Below, in pieces: positions 36,068-44,529 of a stretch of 64,000 nucleotides of DNA (position 1 is the stretch's first letter; every line of letters starts with the position of its first letter). The notes under the pieces were generated by a model that was given only the letters and a program-made list of their open reading frames with translations, was not told the origin of the DNA and ran no database searches. The position numbers were made by a program, and so were the translations under genes. The stretch comes from Alistipes sp. (GTDB taxonomy: Bacteria; Bacteroidota; Bacteroidia; Bacteroidales; Rikenellaceae), in NCBI GenBank assembly GCA_017546725.1, contig JAFYRX010000055.1:124001-188000 (forward strand), given 5' to 3'.

Positions 36068-36112
36068 ATTGTTTTCTACATTTTTTCGCGTTATATTTGT
36101 ATAAATATGCAA
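36068..36112 (+). promoter_or_regulatory. argR promoter with overlapping operator-like palindrome
   Basis: ATTG (36068-36071), 20 bases, TATATTTG (36092-36099). An imperfect palindrome, TTGTATAAATATGCAA (36097-36112), covers the end of the -7 element and the predicted start point, suggesting autorepression. Confidence 0.6.
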
Positions 36113-36157
36113 CGACCTAAAACACATAAACTAAATACCAAAAACTAACTAATCAAG

Positions 36158-36625
36158 ATGAATCAAAAAACACAACGTTTTGCTACAATTCGCAAAATCA
36201 TACGCAACGAACTCATCTCATCGCAGGAGGAGTTAATTGCACGCCTGCGCGAATGTGGTGTAGAGATTACCCAGAGTACACTCTCGCGCGATTTGAAATA
36301 TATGAACGTAGCAAAAGTTCCGCACAAGGAGAAGGGTTACATATATGTGCTTCCTAATACCGTGCAACACGACGCCAACGTATCGTCAAACATCTCAGAC
36401 AACATCACAAGCCTCACATTCTCAGGCAATTTGGGAGTTCTAAAAACCAAATCGGGTTATGCAAGTGCCATATCGGTCCCGATTGACAACCTCGACAGTC
36501 CCGACATCCTGGGCACCATTGCAGGTGACAACACCGTACTACTCATTCTGCGTGAGGATGCCAACCGCAGCCACATCATCGAGTCTCTTGTACGCATATT
36601 TCCGATGATGAGCAACATATTGTAA
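36158..36625 (+). CDS. argR: Arginine repressor ArgR
   Basis: 155 residues. The N-terminal winged helix is RFATIRKIIRNELISSQEELIARLRECGVEITQSTLSRDLKYMNVAKV, shown here only in the segments around SSQEEL and TLSRDL. The C-terminal hexamerisation and arginine-binding domain includes AGDNTVLLILRED. It senses arginine and represses arginine synthesis. Divergent from the eight-gene arg operon, with matching palindromes on both promoters. Confidence 0.95.
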   Translation: MNQKTQRFATIRKIIRNELISSQEELIARLRECGVEITQSTLSRDLKYMNVAKVPHKEKGYIYVLPNTVQHDANVSSNISDNITSLTFSGNLGVLKTKSGYASAISVPIDNLDSPDILGTIAGDNTVLLILREDANRSHIIESLVRIFPMMSNIL

Positions 36626-36648
36626 AGACTCTAAAAGACGCAAAACAA

Positions 36649-36680
36649 GCAGGGCGGCCAACTAAGATTGACCGCCCTGC
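36649..36680. terminator. Bidirectional terminator between argR and transglutaminase-like gene
   Basis: GCAGGGCGGCCA (36649-36660) pairs with TGACCGCCCTGC (36669-36680) with one mismatch, between convergent genes. Confidence 0.8.
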
Positions 36681-36684
36681 ATAT

Positions 36685-37932
36685 TTATTCTTCCAAAATT
36701 ATCATATTTAGATACGGCGACTGCCAAAACCACTCATCGTCGCATACACGCAGATGTCTCCAATTAATTGAACTCGATTGTGAATTGATTTCATCATAGG
36801 GCATCAGTGCGATATAACGATAGGTCTGCCCCTCTTTAACTGTCTCGGCGTCAAAGCAAGCATAATCCATACAAATCAAGTAGTAGAGATTCTTGGCCAT
36901 ATAGCGGTCGAGATAATACTCTTTGTTCGTCTTTTGACGGTTGTTCCAGTTCGCATCCTCGTTGAGTTGCAACGGCTGGTCGTTACGCAGACGCTCACGC
37001 ACTTCGGCGATTGAGAGCATTACTCCGTTTTCATCCATAACATAGGCCTCGTGAGTCGGGTCCACCCATAGCCATTTGTTCAACGTGTTGCTATACACGG
37101 TAGTTATAACGTGGCAATCAATAATATAGTCGCGCGGTATACAAGTAACAGATCTTGCCTTAAAACCCATAGCCAAATACACCTCTGTCAGCATCTGCGC
37201 CATCATACGGCAATTTAGACCACGATTCTCCTTCTGGCAAAGTTCAATCATTGCGATTGTATTCTTAACCTCTGGATTCATTGATGAGCCATCGTGCCGC
37301 ACAACATTATGTACCCAGTGCAACAGATTCTTAATCTTCGAAATCTCATCGCCAGCCCCCGCTACGCTATCCAAATTGAATTTTTCACGCAAGCGCACTA
37401 AGTCGGGATTATTGGGCGACATATAACGAAACTTCATTCCTACGGGCAATGTCCCACGATAATACCCTTTGGCATCTTTGAGTTTCTGCTTATAATCGCC
37501 CCACTTCTCCAAACGCTCCATACAAGCCTTGAAGCGCGGCTCATTGCGTATAGCATCAAGGTCGCTGTCGTTTATAATTCGTTGCACATCTAGCAACTCA
37601 AGTTCTTCAGTGGCGCGATTGGTAAAGTACTCAAAGGTCTTGAGGGCCTCCTTTTTATCACCAACAAGCGAGAGATAACAGGTGTAATTGTAATAGAAAT
37701 TAAGATTCAAGTCTGTACCCTGTGAAAATTCCATACGTTCAGACTCGGGTTGCGCCATAAAAATCTTGTGATATTGTTTACGGTTAGCGACAACCGCTTT
37801 CCATTGACGTTTTTCGCGAAGTTCACTAAACTCCTTATCGAGTTGTTCGAGTTGTTGCTGCCACTCGGGAGTCTGCGCATAGATAGAGATTGTGGCCATT
37901 AATGCAATGGCTAGCATAAAAAGTTTTTTCAT
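36685..37932 (-). CDS. Secreted transglutaminase-like superfamily protein
   Basis: 415 residues with a signal peptide (MKKLFMLAIALMATISIYAQ). The middle contains a transglutaminase/cysteine-protease fold with a plausible triad: Cys241 in RGLNCRMMAQ, His274 in CHVI and Asp291 in VDPTHEAYV. The region before it (about 25-160) is helical and charged. Such proteins in Bacteroidales are usually predicted periplasmic peptidases or amidases, and the substrate is unknown. I see no promoter of its own near the ATG; the strong promoter at 38189-38219, in front of a tiny secreted-peptide ORF, may serve both. Confidence 0.85.
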   Translation of the reverse strand: MKKLFMLAIALMATISIYAQTPEWQQQLEQLDKEFSELREKRQWKAVVANRKQYHKIFMAQPESERMEFSQGTDLNLNFYYNYTCYLSLVGDKKEALKTFEYFTNRATEELELLDVQRIINDSDLDAIRNEPRFKACMERLEKWGDYKQKLKDAKGYYRGTLPVGMKFRYMSPNNPDLVRLREKFNLDSVAGAGDEISKIKNLLHWVHNVVRHDGSSMNPEVKNTIAMIELCQKENRGLNCRMMAQMLTEVYLAMGFKARSVTCIPRDYIIDCHVITTVYSNTLNKWLWVDPTHEAYVMDENGVMLSIAEVRERLRNDQPLQLNEDANWNNRQKTNKEYYLDRYMAKNLYYLICMDYACFDAETVKEGQTYRYIALMPYDEINSQSSSINWRHLRVCDDEWFWQSPYLNMIILEE

Positions 37933-37979
37933 AATAGTTTGAGTTTTTTATTTAATAAATTATATATAACGAGTCTGCC

Positions 37980-37998
37980 CACCCGTCATAAACGGGTG
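37980..37998. repeat. Short CACCCGT/ACGGGTG palindrome (repeat copy 1)
   Basis: Perfect 7-bp arms with a CATAA loop. A related sequence (CACCC-N7-GGGTG) lies at 44491-44507 in another intergenic gap; both are preceded by CC and followed by C. Confidence 0.45.
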
Positions 37999-38044
37999 CA
38001 CGCGAAACAGCATAGCATAGCCAAATAGGCTGATTAATAACCTA

Positions 38045-38143
38045 TTAGCAATTTAGGGGGGGGGTAAAATCGGAGATGAAAATAGATGCGATTTGCGCGT
38101 AGCACAATGCAACAGAAAGTAGCAATAAAGATAATTGTTTCAT
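38045..38143 (-). CDS. Small ORF encoding a 32-residue peptide with a signal sequence
   Basis: An ATG at 38143 opens a 32-codon frame beginning MKQLSLLLLSVALCYAQ, a convincing Bacteroidales-type signal peptide with cleavage expected near the CYAQ. About 15 further residues run through a nine-base C run (38064-38056 on the minus strand) encoding Pro-Pro and stop at 38045. A full consensus promoter lies 46 bases upstream. It could be a true small secreted peptide, a leader upstream of the transglutaminase gene, or the surviving 5' end of a decayed secreted-protein gene. Changing the C run by one base gives only a few more codons before a stop. Confidence 0.4.
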   Translation of the reverse strand: MKQLSLLLLSVALCYAQIASIFISDFTPPLNC

Positions 38144-38188
38144 AGTCTTTTTTATTATGTAATTGTAGTAATTGAGTTAATCGTAATG

Positions 38189-38219
38189 CAAATATACAAA
38201 ACTTTTGCTACTATGCAAA
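38189..38219 (-). promoter_or_regulatory. Full-consensus promoter upstream of small secreted-peptide ORF
   Basis: On the minus strand: TTTG (38219-38216), exactly 19 bases, TATATTTG (38196-38189). It is one of the best promoter matches in the window, directed at the small ORF and then the transglutaminase-like gene. Confidence 0.7.
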
Positions 38220-38279
38220 ACAAAGTACCGAAAAGTTGAATAAAATTACATTTTTTCGAGAATATTTAGTTTAGAGTTC

Positions 38280-38294
38280 TGACATTGCGAGGAG
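38280..38294. repeat. Partial copy of the TGACATTGCGAGGAG repeat
   Basis: TGACATTGCGAGGAG matches the left end of the palindromic element at 38907-39002. Only this end is present here. Confidence 0.5.
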
Positions 38295-38334
38295 AACATT
38301 GATTATTTCTCGCCTATTTTTCAGTGGGTATCAG

Positions 38335-38470
38335 AAAATTCTCCCTCTAAGTTAGAGGGAGTACCCGTTAGGAGGGAGTCTGTTTCTGGGAAATAACCAA
38401 TACCCTAATTACACACTCCTCCGTCACTCGCAAGCGAGTGCCACCTCCTCTAACTTAGAGGAGGAATTTT
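38335..38470. repeat. 136-bp element with 24-bp terminal inverted repeats (MITE-like)
   Basis: The left end, 38335-38358 (AAAATTCTCCCTCTAAGTTA...), and right end, 38447-38470, are inverted copies differing at two positions. Each end is itself a hairpin: CTCCCTCTAA-G-TTAGAGGGAG (38341-38361) and CCTCCTCTAA-C-TTAGAGGAGG (38444-38464). The interior has a further CTCGCAAGCGAG palindrome and no ORF. The rest of the 37933-38607 gap holds the small ORF and promoter described separately. Confidence 0.6.
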
Positions 38471-38607
38471 TACTATGTTTCTTAGTAATGACAGATACAA
38501 TAGTAGAATTTAATATCTCGTAATAAAGTATTGGCGAGATAGATTATTGATGCTCTCGGCAACCAATATCGCCATATTCTGAATCTATAGATGGGTCATC
38601 GAGATAT

Positions 38608-38880
38608 CTAATCCTCCATTATATAGATATACTCGTTAGGGCGTTGCATATGGAATTTTTCGCGGGCATACTGCTCCAGATATTCGTCATACTGCAAACG
38701 CGAGAGCATAGTGCTATCCTCGGCAATACGCTCCCTGAAATGGTCACGCTGCTCCTCAAGGCGTGCTATGCGATGATGAACTTTAACTACGGTAATCAGA
38801 TTACGCACAGTAAGTACGGCCGTATATATAAATATAACGACCGTCACTCCGCGCCATATCCATTTACTGAGGTTTTTCAT
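38608..38880 (-). CDS. Septum-formation initiator family protein (FtsB/DivIC-like)
   Basis: 90 residues: one N-terminal transmembrane segment (about 9-30, GVTVVIFIYTAVLTVRNLI) followed by a coiled coil (about 33-62, RIARLEEQRDHFRERIAEDS) and a short C-terminal region with the family-type YAREKFHMQRPNEYIYI. Proteins of this kind bridge FtsL and FtsQ in the divisome. No other division gene is nearby. Palindromic repeats flank it on both sides. Confidence 0.85.
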   Translation of the reverse strand: MKNLSKWIWRGVTVVIFIYTAVLTVRNLITVVKVHHRIARLEEQRDHFRERIAEDSTMLSRLQYDEYLEQYAREKFHMQRPNEYIYIMED

Positions 38881-38906
38881 CTATCGTTTAACTCATTATA
38901 TTATAA

Positions 38907-39002
38907 TGTCATTGCGAGGAGGACTTTAGTCCGACGTGGCAATCTCCTGCGTTAAGGTATGTAGGGGGATTACCGCAGTCGCTACGCTCCTTCATAATGA
39001 CA
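38907..39002. repeat. 96-bp palindromic TGTCATTGCGAGGAG element
   Basis: Begins TGTCATTGCGAGGAG and ends with the near-complement CTCCTTCATAATGACA. Internal segments ACGTGGCAATCTCC and GGGGATTACCGCAGTCGC are also roughly complementary, so the whole element can form one long imperfect hairpin. It resembles the GCGAGGAG...GGCAATCTC palindromic repeats seen in many bacterial genomes. Confidence 0.6.
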
Positions 39003-39039
39003 AGTGCATTACAACACAAAATGTTAGATTATCGAAAAA

Positions 39040-39678
39040 TTAAGGAATCTTCATAAACTTATGCGTCTGTGTCGATATACACCACTTGGGATTCTGCTTG
39101 GCATACTCCACAATGGAGGGCATAATAGTCTCAAAGACACTCCATTCGGGTTGCAGGTACAATCGGCAATAGCGCCCTACCCTACGGGCATTCTCCTCGG
39201 CCCACGCAAAGTCCTCCTCGCTACTGATAATCACCTTCAACTCGTGCGCACGACCAAACGCCTCATCCAACGGGGGCATCTGACGCTTGGGCGAAAGGCA
39301 CACCCAATCGAACTCTCCGCTGAAAGGATGCGTTCCCGATGTCTCCAGAAAAATCTCAAGGCCCTCGGCTCGCAGACGCTCGGTCAATATACCCAACGGA
39401 TAGAGCAACGGCTCACCGCCCGTAATAACAATCGCCTGTGCGGCACACTGCTTTGCACGCTCGACAACGACATCGACGTCCACGGGAGGAAAGACGCGAG
39501 GATTCCAGGTGTACTTAGCATCACACCAACGACAACCCACATCGCATCCACCCAAGCGGATGAAATAAGCAGGCTTACCCGAATGGTAACCCTCACCCTG
39601 AATGGTATAAAAATCCTCTACCAACGGCAGACGACGTCCACCCTCCAACGCCTCAATATCGTTATTCTTCGACGACAT
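39040..39678 (-). CDS. queE: 7-carboxy-7-deazaguanine synthase QueE
   Basis: Radical-SAM enzyme that rearranges carboxytetrahydropterin to 7-carboxy-7-deazaguanine in queuosine synthesis. 212 residues with the cluster motif CDVGCRWC (Cys45, Cys49, Cys52) after the family-typical YTIQGEGYHSGKPAYFIRLGG. VITGGEPLLYP forms the SAM-binding GGE motif. The start overlaps the end of hpt by 17 bases, so they are likely cotranscribed. Other queuosine genes are not in the window. Confidence 0.94.
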   Translation of the reverse strand: MSSKNNDIEALEGGRRLPLVEDFYTIQGEGYHSGKPAYFIRLGGCDVGCRWCDAKYTWNPRVFPPVDVDVVVERAKQCAAQAIVITGGEPLLYPLGILTERLRAEGLEIFLETSGTHPFSGEFDWVCLSPKRQMPPLDEAFGRAHELKVIISSEEDFAWAEENARRVGRYCRLYLQPEWSVFETIMPSIVEYAKQNPKWCISTQTHKFMKIP

Positions 39679-40201
39679 ATATATCTTTCAAATTTCTTCC
39701 TAACTGATTATAATCCAAGCCGTAGCCCACAATAAACTCATCACCTATCGACAAAGCGGCATAATCGACCTTATAGTCATACTGGAACTTATTCGGCTTA
39801 AAAAATAGTGTGCAGATTGTGATGCTCGCAGGATTCATCTCACGCAGATACTGCAACAGATAGTACATACTATGCCCCGTCTCGACAATATCCTCTACGA
39901 TGATTATATCGCGGCCCTCGATGTCAAAACCAAGCCCCAACTTCATCTTCACATTACCCGTAGAAGTTGTTCCATCATAAGATGAGAGTTTTACGAATGC
40001 TACCTGATTGGCAAATTCTACCTTACGCACCAAATCACTCAAAAACAAAAATGAGCCACTCAACACACCCAAAAAGATAGGCGTATGCCCCTCAAACTTC
40101 TCGTTAAGTTTTTCAGCAACACGACTCACCGCCTTATCAATCTCCTCGGCGGGAATCATCACCCGAAAGGTCTTATCCAAAAGCTTTATTCTATTCTCCA
40201 T
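39662..40201 (-). CDS. hpt: Hypoxanthine phosphoribosyltransferase
   Basis: Purine salvage: hypoxanthine or guanine plus PRPP to IMP or GMP. 179 residues with the PRPP-binding motif IIIVEDIVETGHSM and the early GVLSGSFLFLSDLVR loop. The ATG at 40201 (MENRIKLLDK) is chosen; an upstream in-frame start would fall before the likely transcription start set by the TATTTTTG element on the minus strand (40230-40223). It overlaps queE by 17 bases. Confidence 0.94.
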   Translation of the reverse strand: MENRIKLLDKTFRVMIPAEEIDKAVSRVAEKLNEKFEGHTPIFLGVLSGSFLFLSDLVRKVEFANQVAFVKLSSYDGTTSTGNVKMKLGLGFDIEGRDIIIVEDIVETGHSMYYLLQYLREMNPASITICTLFFKPNKFQYDYKVDYAALSIGDEFIVGYGLDYNQLGRNLKDIYVVEE

Positions 40202-40267
40202 TATAGCAGTTAGAGTTAGTCTCAAAAATAAATTGGGAGTAGATAATAAATATTGTATATAGTTAAA

Positions 40268-40294
40268 CGAGCGGGCCGCATTGCAACCCGCTCG
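40268..40294 (-). terminator. Terminator after tkt
   Basis: Stem CGAGCGGG (40268-40275) with CCCGCTCG (40287-40294), followed on the minus strand by TTTAAC. Confidence 0.65.
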
Positions 40295-40302
40295 CCAATA
40301 TA

Positions 40303-42336
40303 TTAGTTCTTGTTAAGCAAAGCCTTCACCTCTTCGTAAACTGTCTGTCCGTTGTATCCGAACTTCTCGTCCAGCACCTTAAACGGAGCAGAGTATCCGA
40401 AGTGGTCACATCCGTGTATCACGCCATTCTCACCAACCAGACCTCGCAAGTTGATTGACAAGCCCGAAGTCATACCGTAACGTACAACATCCTTCGGCAA
40501 GATACTATCCTGATAAGACTTAGGCTGGTCGCGGAACAAGCCCTCGCTCGGTACGCTCACTACGCGCACTGCGATACCCTCCTTCTGCAACATCTCGGCA
40601 CCCTCAACCAAAGTAGAAACCTCAGAACCAGAAGCCAACATCACAACCTTTGCCTTTGCTGAATCCATAACGATGTATGCACCCTTTGTCGCCTGCTTTG
40701 CCTCATCACGGCGGCTGCAACTAAGAGCCGGCAATGACTTAATATTCTGACGTGAGAAAATCAAAGCCACAGGACGCTTCTCGTTCATAGCACACTGCCA
40801 AGCGACAACAGTCTCCTCGGCATCAGCGGGACGCATAACGAGCATTGAACGTTCACCCTGATGGTTATGTACCTGCTCCATCAAACGAATCTGCATCTCC
40901 TGCTCGATAGGCTGGTGCGTAGGACCATCCTCACCCACGCGGAACGAGTCGTGTGACCATACATAGATAACCTTCAAGCGCATCAATGCCGACATACGGA
41001 TTGCGGGCTTCATATAATCAGAGAATACGAAGAACGTACCGCAAGCAGGGATAACACCTCCGTGAAGAGCCATACCGTTCATCACGCAAGCCATAGTAAG
41101 TTCGGCTACACCTGCCTGGAAGAACTGACCTGTAAAATCGCCCTTCGTAAATGCCTTAGTCTTATTCAAGAAGCCATCAGTTCTATCCGAATTTGACAAG
41201 TCGGCTGATGACACAATCATATTCTCAATCTTCTCGGCATATACGCCCAACATCGTAGCCGATGCTACACGTGTAGCCGTATCCGACTTAACCTCAATCT
41301 TGTGGTAGTCAATCTCGGGAATCTCCAACGAGAGGAAACGATTCAACTTACGAGACAACTCCTTATTCTGCTGACGCCACTCGGCCTCAACAGCCTTGCG
41401 CTCTACCATTATCGCCTTCAACTCCTCACGACGAGCCTCATATATCTCGCGTGTCTCATCGAACAATGAGAACGGATTCTCGGCATCACCACCCAAGTTC
41501 TTAACCGTAGCAGCCAAATCTGCTCCAGCACCTGACAAAGGCTGACCGTGAGTCGACACAGCACCCTCGAAACTCTGGCCCTCGGCACCCATAGCACCCT
41601 TTGCCATAATTGAATGACCGATGATAAGTGACGGCATCTCAGTCTGCTCGTTAGCGGCCTTCAACGCAGCACGCAATTCATCTACATTGTGACCATCAAC
41701 CTCCTGTACAAACCAGCCCCAAGCACGATACTTAGCAGCAACATCCTCCGTATCAATCTCGTCTACCTTTGTAGAGAGTTGCACGTTGTTGGCATCGTAG
41801 TACATAATGAGGTTAGCCAAGCCCAAGTGACCAGCAACACGACCTACACCCTGAGAAATCTCCTCCTGAACAGCACCATCCGAGATGAATGTATAAGTCT
41901 TGTGAGCCATCCACTCGCCAAAACGTGCCACCATAAAGCGCTCAGCAATAGCAGCACCCAATGCCATAGCGTGGCCCTGACCAAGCGGACCTGATGTATT
42001 CTCCACACCGTGCATTACGTCTACCTCGGGGTGACCAGGAGTGATGCTACCCCACTGACGGAAGTTCTGCAAATCCTCCATCTTGTAGAAACCCGACAAC
42101 ATCAATACCGAATACAACATCGGTGACATATGGCCTGGGTCGAGGAAGAATCTGTCGCGGAACGGATACGCGGGATTCTCGGGGTCGAAATTAATAAACT
42201 CCGTATAGAGCAAATTGATAAAGTCAGCGCCACCCATAGCACCGCCAGGATGGCCCGATTTAGCCTTTTCTACCATTGCCGCAGCCAAGATACGGATATT
42301 GTCGGCTGCCTTGTTGAGTTTAGAGTTTGAGAACAT
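40303..42336 (-). CDS. tkt: Transketolase
   Basis: Thiamine-diphosphate enzyme of the pentose phosphate pathway, moving two-carbon units between sugars. 677 residues from the ATG at 42336 (MFSNSKLNKA). The thiamine domain shows KSGHPGGAMGGADF, GPLGQGHAMALGAAIAERF and the GDG-like SDGAVQEEISQ; the pyrimidine domain shows HDSFRVGEDGPTHQPIEQ. A TATCTTTG element on the minus strand (42371-42364) places transcription below an alternative upstream start, supporting this choice. Monocistronic between terminator and clpX. Confidence 0.96.
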   Translation of the reverse strand: MFSNSKLNKAADNIRILAAAMVEKAKSGHPGGAMGGADFINLLYTEFINFDPENPAYPFRDRFFLDPGHMSPMLYSVLMLSGFYKMEDLQNFRQWGSITPGHPEVDVMHGVENTSGPLGQGHAMALGAAIAERFMVARFGEWMAHKTYTFISDGAVQEEISQGVGRVAGHLGLANLIMYYDANNVQLSTKVDEIDTEDVAAKYRAWGWFVQEVDGHNVDELRAALKAANEQTEMPSLIIGHSIMAKGAMGAEGQSFEGAVSTHGQPLSGAGADLAATVKNLGGDAENPFSLFDETREIYEARREELKAIMVERKAVEAEWRQQNKELSRKLNRFLSLEIPEIDYHKIEVKSDTATRVASATMLGVYAEKIENMIVSSADLSNSDRTDGFLNKTKAFTKGDFTGQFFQAGVAELTMACVMNGMALHGGVIPACGTFFVFSDYMKPAIRMSALMRLKVIYVWSHDSFRVGEDGPTHQPIEQEMQIRLMEQVHNHQGERSMLVMRPADAEETVVAWQCAMNEKRPVALIFSRQNIKSLPALSCSRRDEAKQATKGAYIVMDSAKAKVVMLASGSEVSTLVEGAEMLQKEGIAVRVVSVPSEGLFRDQPKSYQDSILPKDVVRYGMTSGLSINLRGLVGENGVIHGCDHFGYSAPFKVLDEKFGYNGQTVYEEVKALLNKN

Positions 42337-42383
42337 ATATGTTTTGTATTTATTTCTTTTCCACAAAGATAGTAATAATATTG

Positions 42384-43664
42384 TTATCCTACCTGCTTTA
42401 ACTCCAAAAAAATCGAATTTTCCAACTTCTTTTGTGCATATGGCAGAGTAACAACATATTGCGTTTCGCCCGAAGATGGCACTTCATACATAGCATCAAT
42501 CATTATAGCCTCACAAATCGAGCGCAAGCCTCGCGCACCCAATTTATACTCGTCAGCCTTCTGCACGATGTAGTCCAATACTTCATCCTCGAAACGCAAC
42601 TCCACGCCATCCATAGCAAACAAGCGCTCGTACTGCTTTACAATAGCATTCTTCGGCTCGGTCAATATCGAACGCAGTGCCTCACGCGATAGCGGCTGCA
42701 TATATGTTAGCACAGGCAGACGGCCCACCAACTCGGGGATAAGACCAAACGACTTCAAATCCTGAGGCATAATATACTTCATCAGATTCTCGCTATCCAC
42801 TCTCTGGCTACCACGCAGACCGTAACCTATGGCACGAGTATTCAATCGCTGGGCAATCTTCTTCTCAATGCCGTCGAACGCTCCACCACAGATAAACAAT
42901 ATATCTTTCGTATTGACCTGAATGAACTTCTGGTCAGGATGCTTACGACCACCCTGCGGTGGCACGTTTACAATAGTACCCTCCAGAATCTTGAGCAGTG
43001 CCTGCTGCACACCCTCGCCTGACACATCACGTGTGATGCTCGGATTGTCGCTCTTGCGAGCAATCTTATCTATCTCGTCGATAAACACGATACCTCGCTC
43101 GGCAGCCTCGACATTGTAGTCGGCCACCTGCAACAAGCGCGAGAGAATACTCTCTACATCCTCACCTACATATCCCGCCTCGGTCAAAACGGTAGCATCG
43201 ACAATCGTAAACGGCACATTCAATACACGTGCTATCGTGCGAGCCATCAACGTCTTACCTGTACCTGTAGGGCCGACAAGCACGATGTTAGACTTATCAA
43301 TCTCCACATCATCCTTTGCTGCCTTATCACCACGACTCATAAGTCGCTTGTAGTGATTATATACTGCAACCGACATATATCGTTTGGCATCATCCTGACC
43401 GATGACATACTCATCCAAGAATGCCTTAATCTGGTGCGGACGCAACAACTCCTCCATCTTGAACTTATCGCCACCTCGCTTTGAGCGCTTATCTTCAGTC
43501 AACTCGCTCTCGACAAGCATCATATATCCACGCTCAACGCAGGTGTTACATATATTCACACCGCCCGTACCTTGAAACATCAAAGCCACGTCGCTACGCT
43601 TAGCGCCACAAAATGCACAACAATCCTCGCTGCCGTGTCCTGCACCTTTATGTTTTTGTGCCAT
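42384..43664 (-). CDS. clpX: ATP-dependent Clp protease ATP-binding subunit ClpX
   Basis: AAA+ unfoldase that feeds substrates to ClpP. 426 residues: N-terminal zinc-binding domain ([10 protein letters not shown] and NICNTC), Walker [14 protein letters not shown], Walker [12 protein letters not shown], and the C-terminal AAA lid with [11 protein letters not shown] (sensor 2 Arg). It starts six bases after clpP, so the two are coupled. Confidence 0.97.
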   Translation of the reverse strand: MAQKHKGAGHGSEDCCAFCGAKRSDVALMFQGTGGVNICNTCVERGYMMLVESELTEDKRSKRGGDKFKMEELLRPHQIKAFLDEYVIGQDDAKRYMSVAVYNHYKRLMSRGDKAAKDDVEIDKSNIVLVGPTGTGKTLMARTIARVLNVPFTIVDATVLTEAGYVGEDVESILSRLLQVADYNVEAAERGIVFIDEIDKIARKSDNPSITRDVSGEGVQQALLKILEGTIVNVPPQGGRKHPDQKFIQVNTKDILFICGGAFDGIEKKIAQRLNTRAIGYGLRGSQRVDSENLMKYIMPQDLKSFGLIPELVGRLPVLTYMQPLSREALRSILTEPKNAIVKQYERLFAMDGVELRFEDEVLDYIVQKADEYKLGARGLRSICEAIMIDAMYEVPSSGETQYVVTLPYAQKKLENSIFLELKQVG

Positions 43665-43670
43665 AACTGT

Positions 43671-44339
43671 TTATTTTACTCTTTTACCCAGCACCTCGTC
43701 AATCAAGCCATACTCCTTGGCCTCGGCTGCCGTCATCCAATAATCACGGTCGGCATCACGCTCAATCTTCTCGATATCTACGCCCGAATGCTTTGACAAG
43801 ATTTCATACAACTCCTGCTTGGTCTTCAATATCTCACGAGCCGTAATCTCGATATCCGAGGCCTGACCTTGCGCTCCTCCCAAAGGTTGATGAATCATCA
43901 CTCGCGAGTGGGGCAAAGCCGAACGCTTACCATCTGCACCTGCAGTAAGCAACACGGCACCCATAGATGCCGCCAAACCTGTACAGATTGTAGCCACATC
44001 ACACGAAATGAGTTGCATAGTATCATATATACCCAAACCTGCCGACACCGAGCCACCAGGTGAGTTGATATATATCTGAATATCCTTTGCAGGGTCTACC
44101 GACTCCAGGAACAAGAGTTGCGCCTGAATAATATTTGCAGCATCGTCATAGATGGGTGCACCGAGAAAGATGATGCGGTCCATCATCAAACGCGAAAAGA
44201 CATCCATCGTTGCCACATTCAACTGACGCTCCTCGATAATCGTAGGCGACACATAGGCCGACTGGATAGAGTGGAAATCGTGCAACTTCAAACTGCTAAT
44301 GCCGCAATAACCGCGAGCAAACTTTTCAAACTCCTTCAT
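43671..44339 (-). CDS. clpP: ATP-dependent Clp protease proteolytic subunit ClpP
   Basis: Serine protease that forms the chamber of ClpXP. 222 residues from the ATG at 44339 ([10 protein letters not shown]). The catalytic triad is visible: Ser in [11 protein letters not shown], His in [11 protein letters not shown] and Asp in the [11 protein letters not shown] region. The substrate-handling segment [19 protein letters not shown] is conserved. A perfect 12-bp hairpin lies just 21 bases upstream of the start. It sits between tig and clpX in the classic chaperone-protease order. Confidence 0.96.
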   Translation of the reverse strand: MKEFEKFARGYCGISSLKLHDFHSIQSAYVSPTIIEERQLNVATMDVFSRLMMDRIIFLGAPIYDDAANIIQAQLLFLESVDPAKDIQIYINSPGGSVSAGLGIYDTMQLISCDVATICTGLAASMGAVLLTAGADGKRSALPHSRVMIHQPLGGAQGQASDIEITAREILKTKQELYEILSKHSGVDIEKIERDADRDYWMTAAEAKEYGLIDEVLGKRVK

Positions 44340-44360
44340 AACCTTTATGATTAAATCAAA

Positions 44361-44397
44361 ATTTGGACTCTGCAAACATTAAGCCCAGAGTCCAAAT
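44361..44397 (-). terminator. Perfect hairpin between tig and clpP (terminator or leader attenuator)
   Basis: ATTTGGACTCTG (44361-44372) and CAGAGTCCAAAT (44386-44397) are perfectly complementary, followed on the minus strand by TTTGATTT. It can terminate tig, but it is only 21 bases from the clpP start, leaving no room for a promoter below it, so clpP transcripts must read through or start within it. Confidence 0.7.
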
Positions 44398-44490
44398 CTT
44401 AAATTATTTTATACTATTTCGACCGTTAAAGAGAGCCTGCATCAAGATATATGCTACCAGGTAAACCTTTCGCACCATCTCATCATTTCC

Positions 44491-44507
44491 CACCCATTAA
44501 GCGGGTG
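44491..44507. repeat. CACCC-N7-GGGTG palindrome (repeat copy 2)
   Basis: Related to the palindrome at 37980-37998, sharing the flanks CC before and C after. Located in the tig-clpP gap. Confidence 0.35.
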
Positions 44508-44529
44508 CGCTCCTTAACTTACGAGGAGA

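Noticed and set aside
38056..38064. G9/C9 homopolymer as a phase-variation switch
   Set aside because: Slippage by one base either way gives only a short extension before a stop, so no on/off switching of a longer protein is visible.
38335..38470. CRISPR-like array in the repeat-rich gap
   Set aside because: The repeats are inverted, not direct and regularly spaced, and there are no cas genes.
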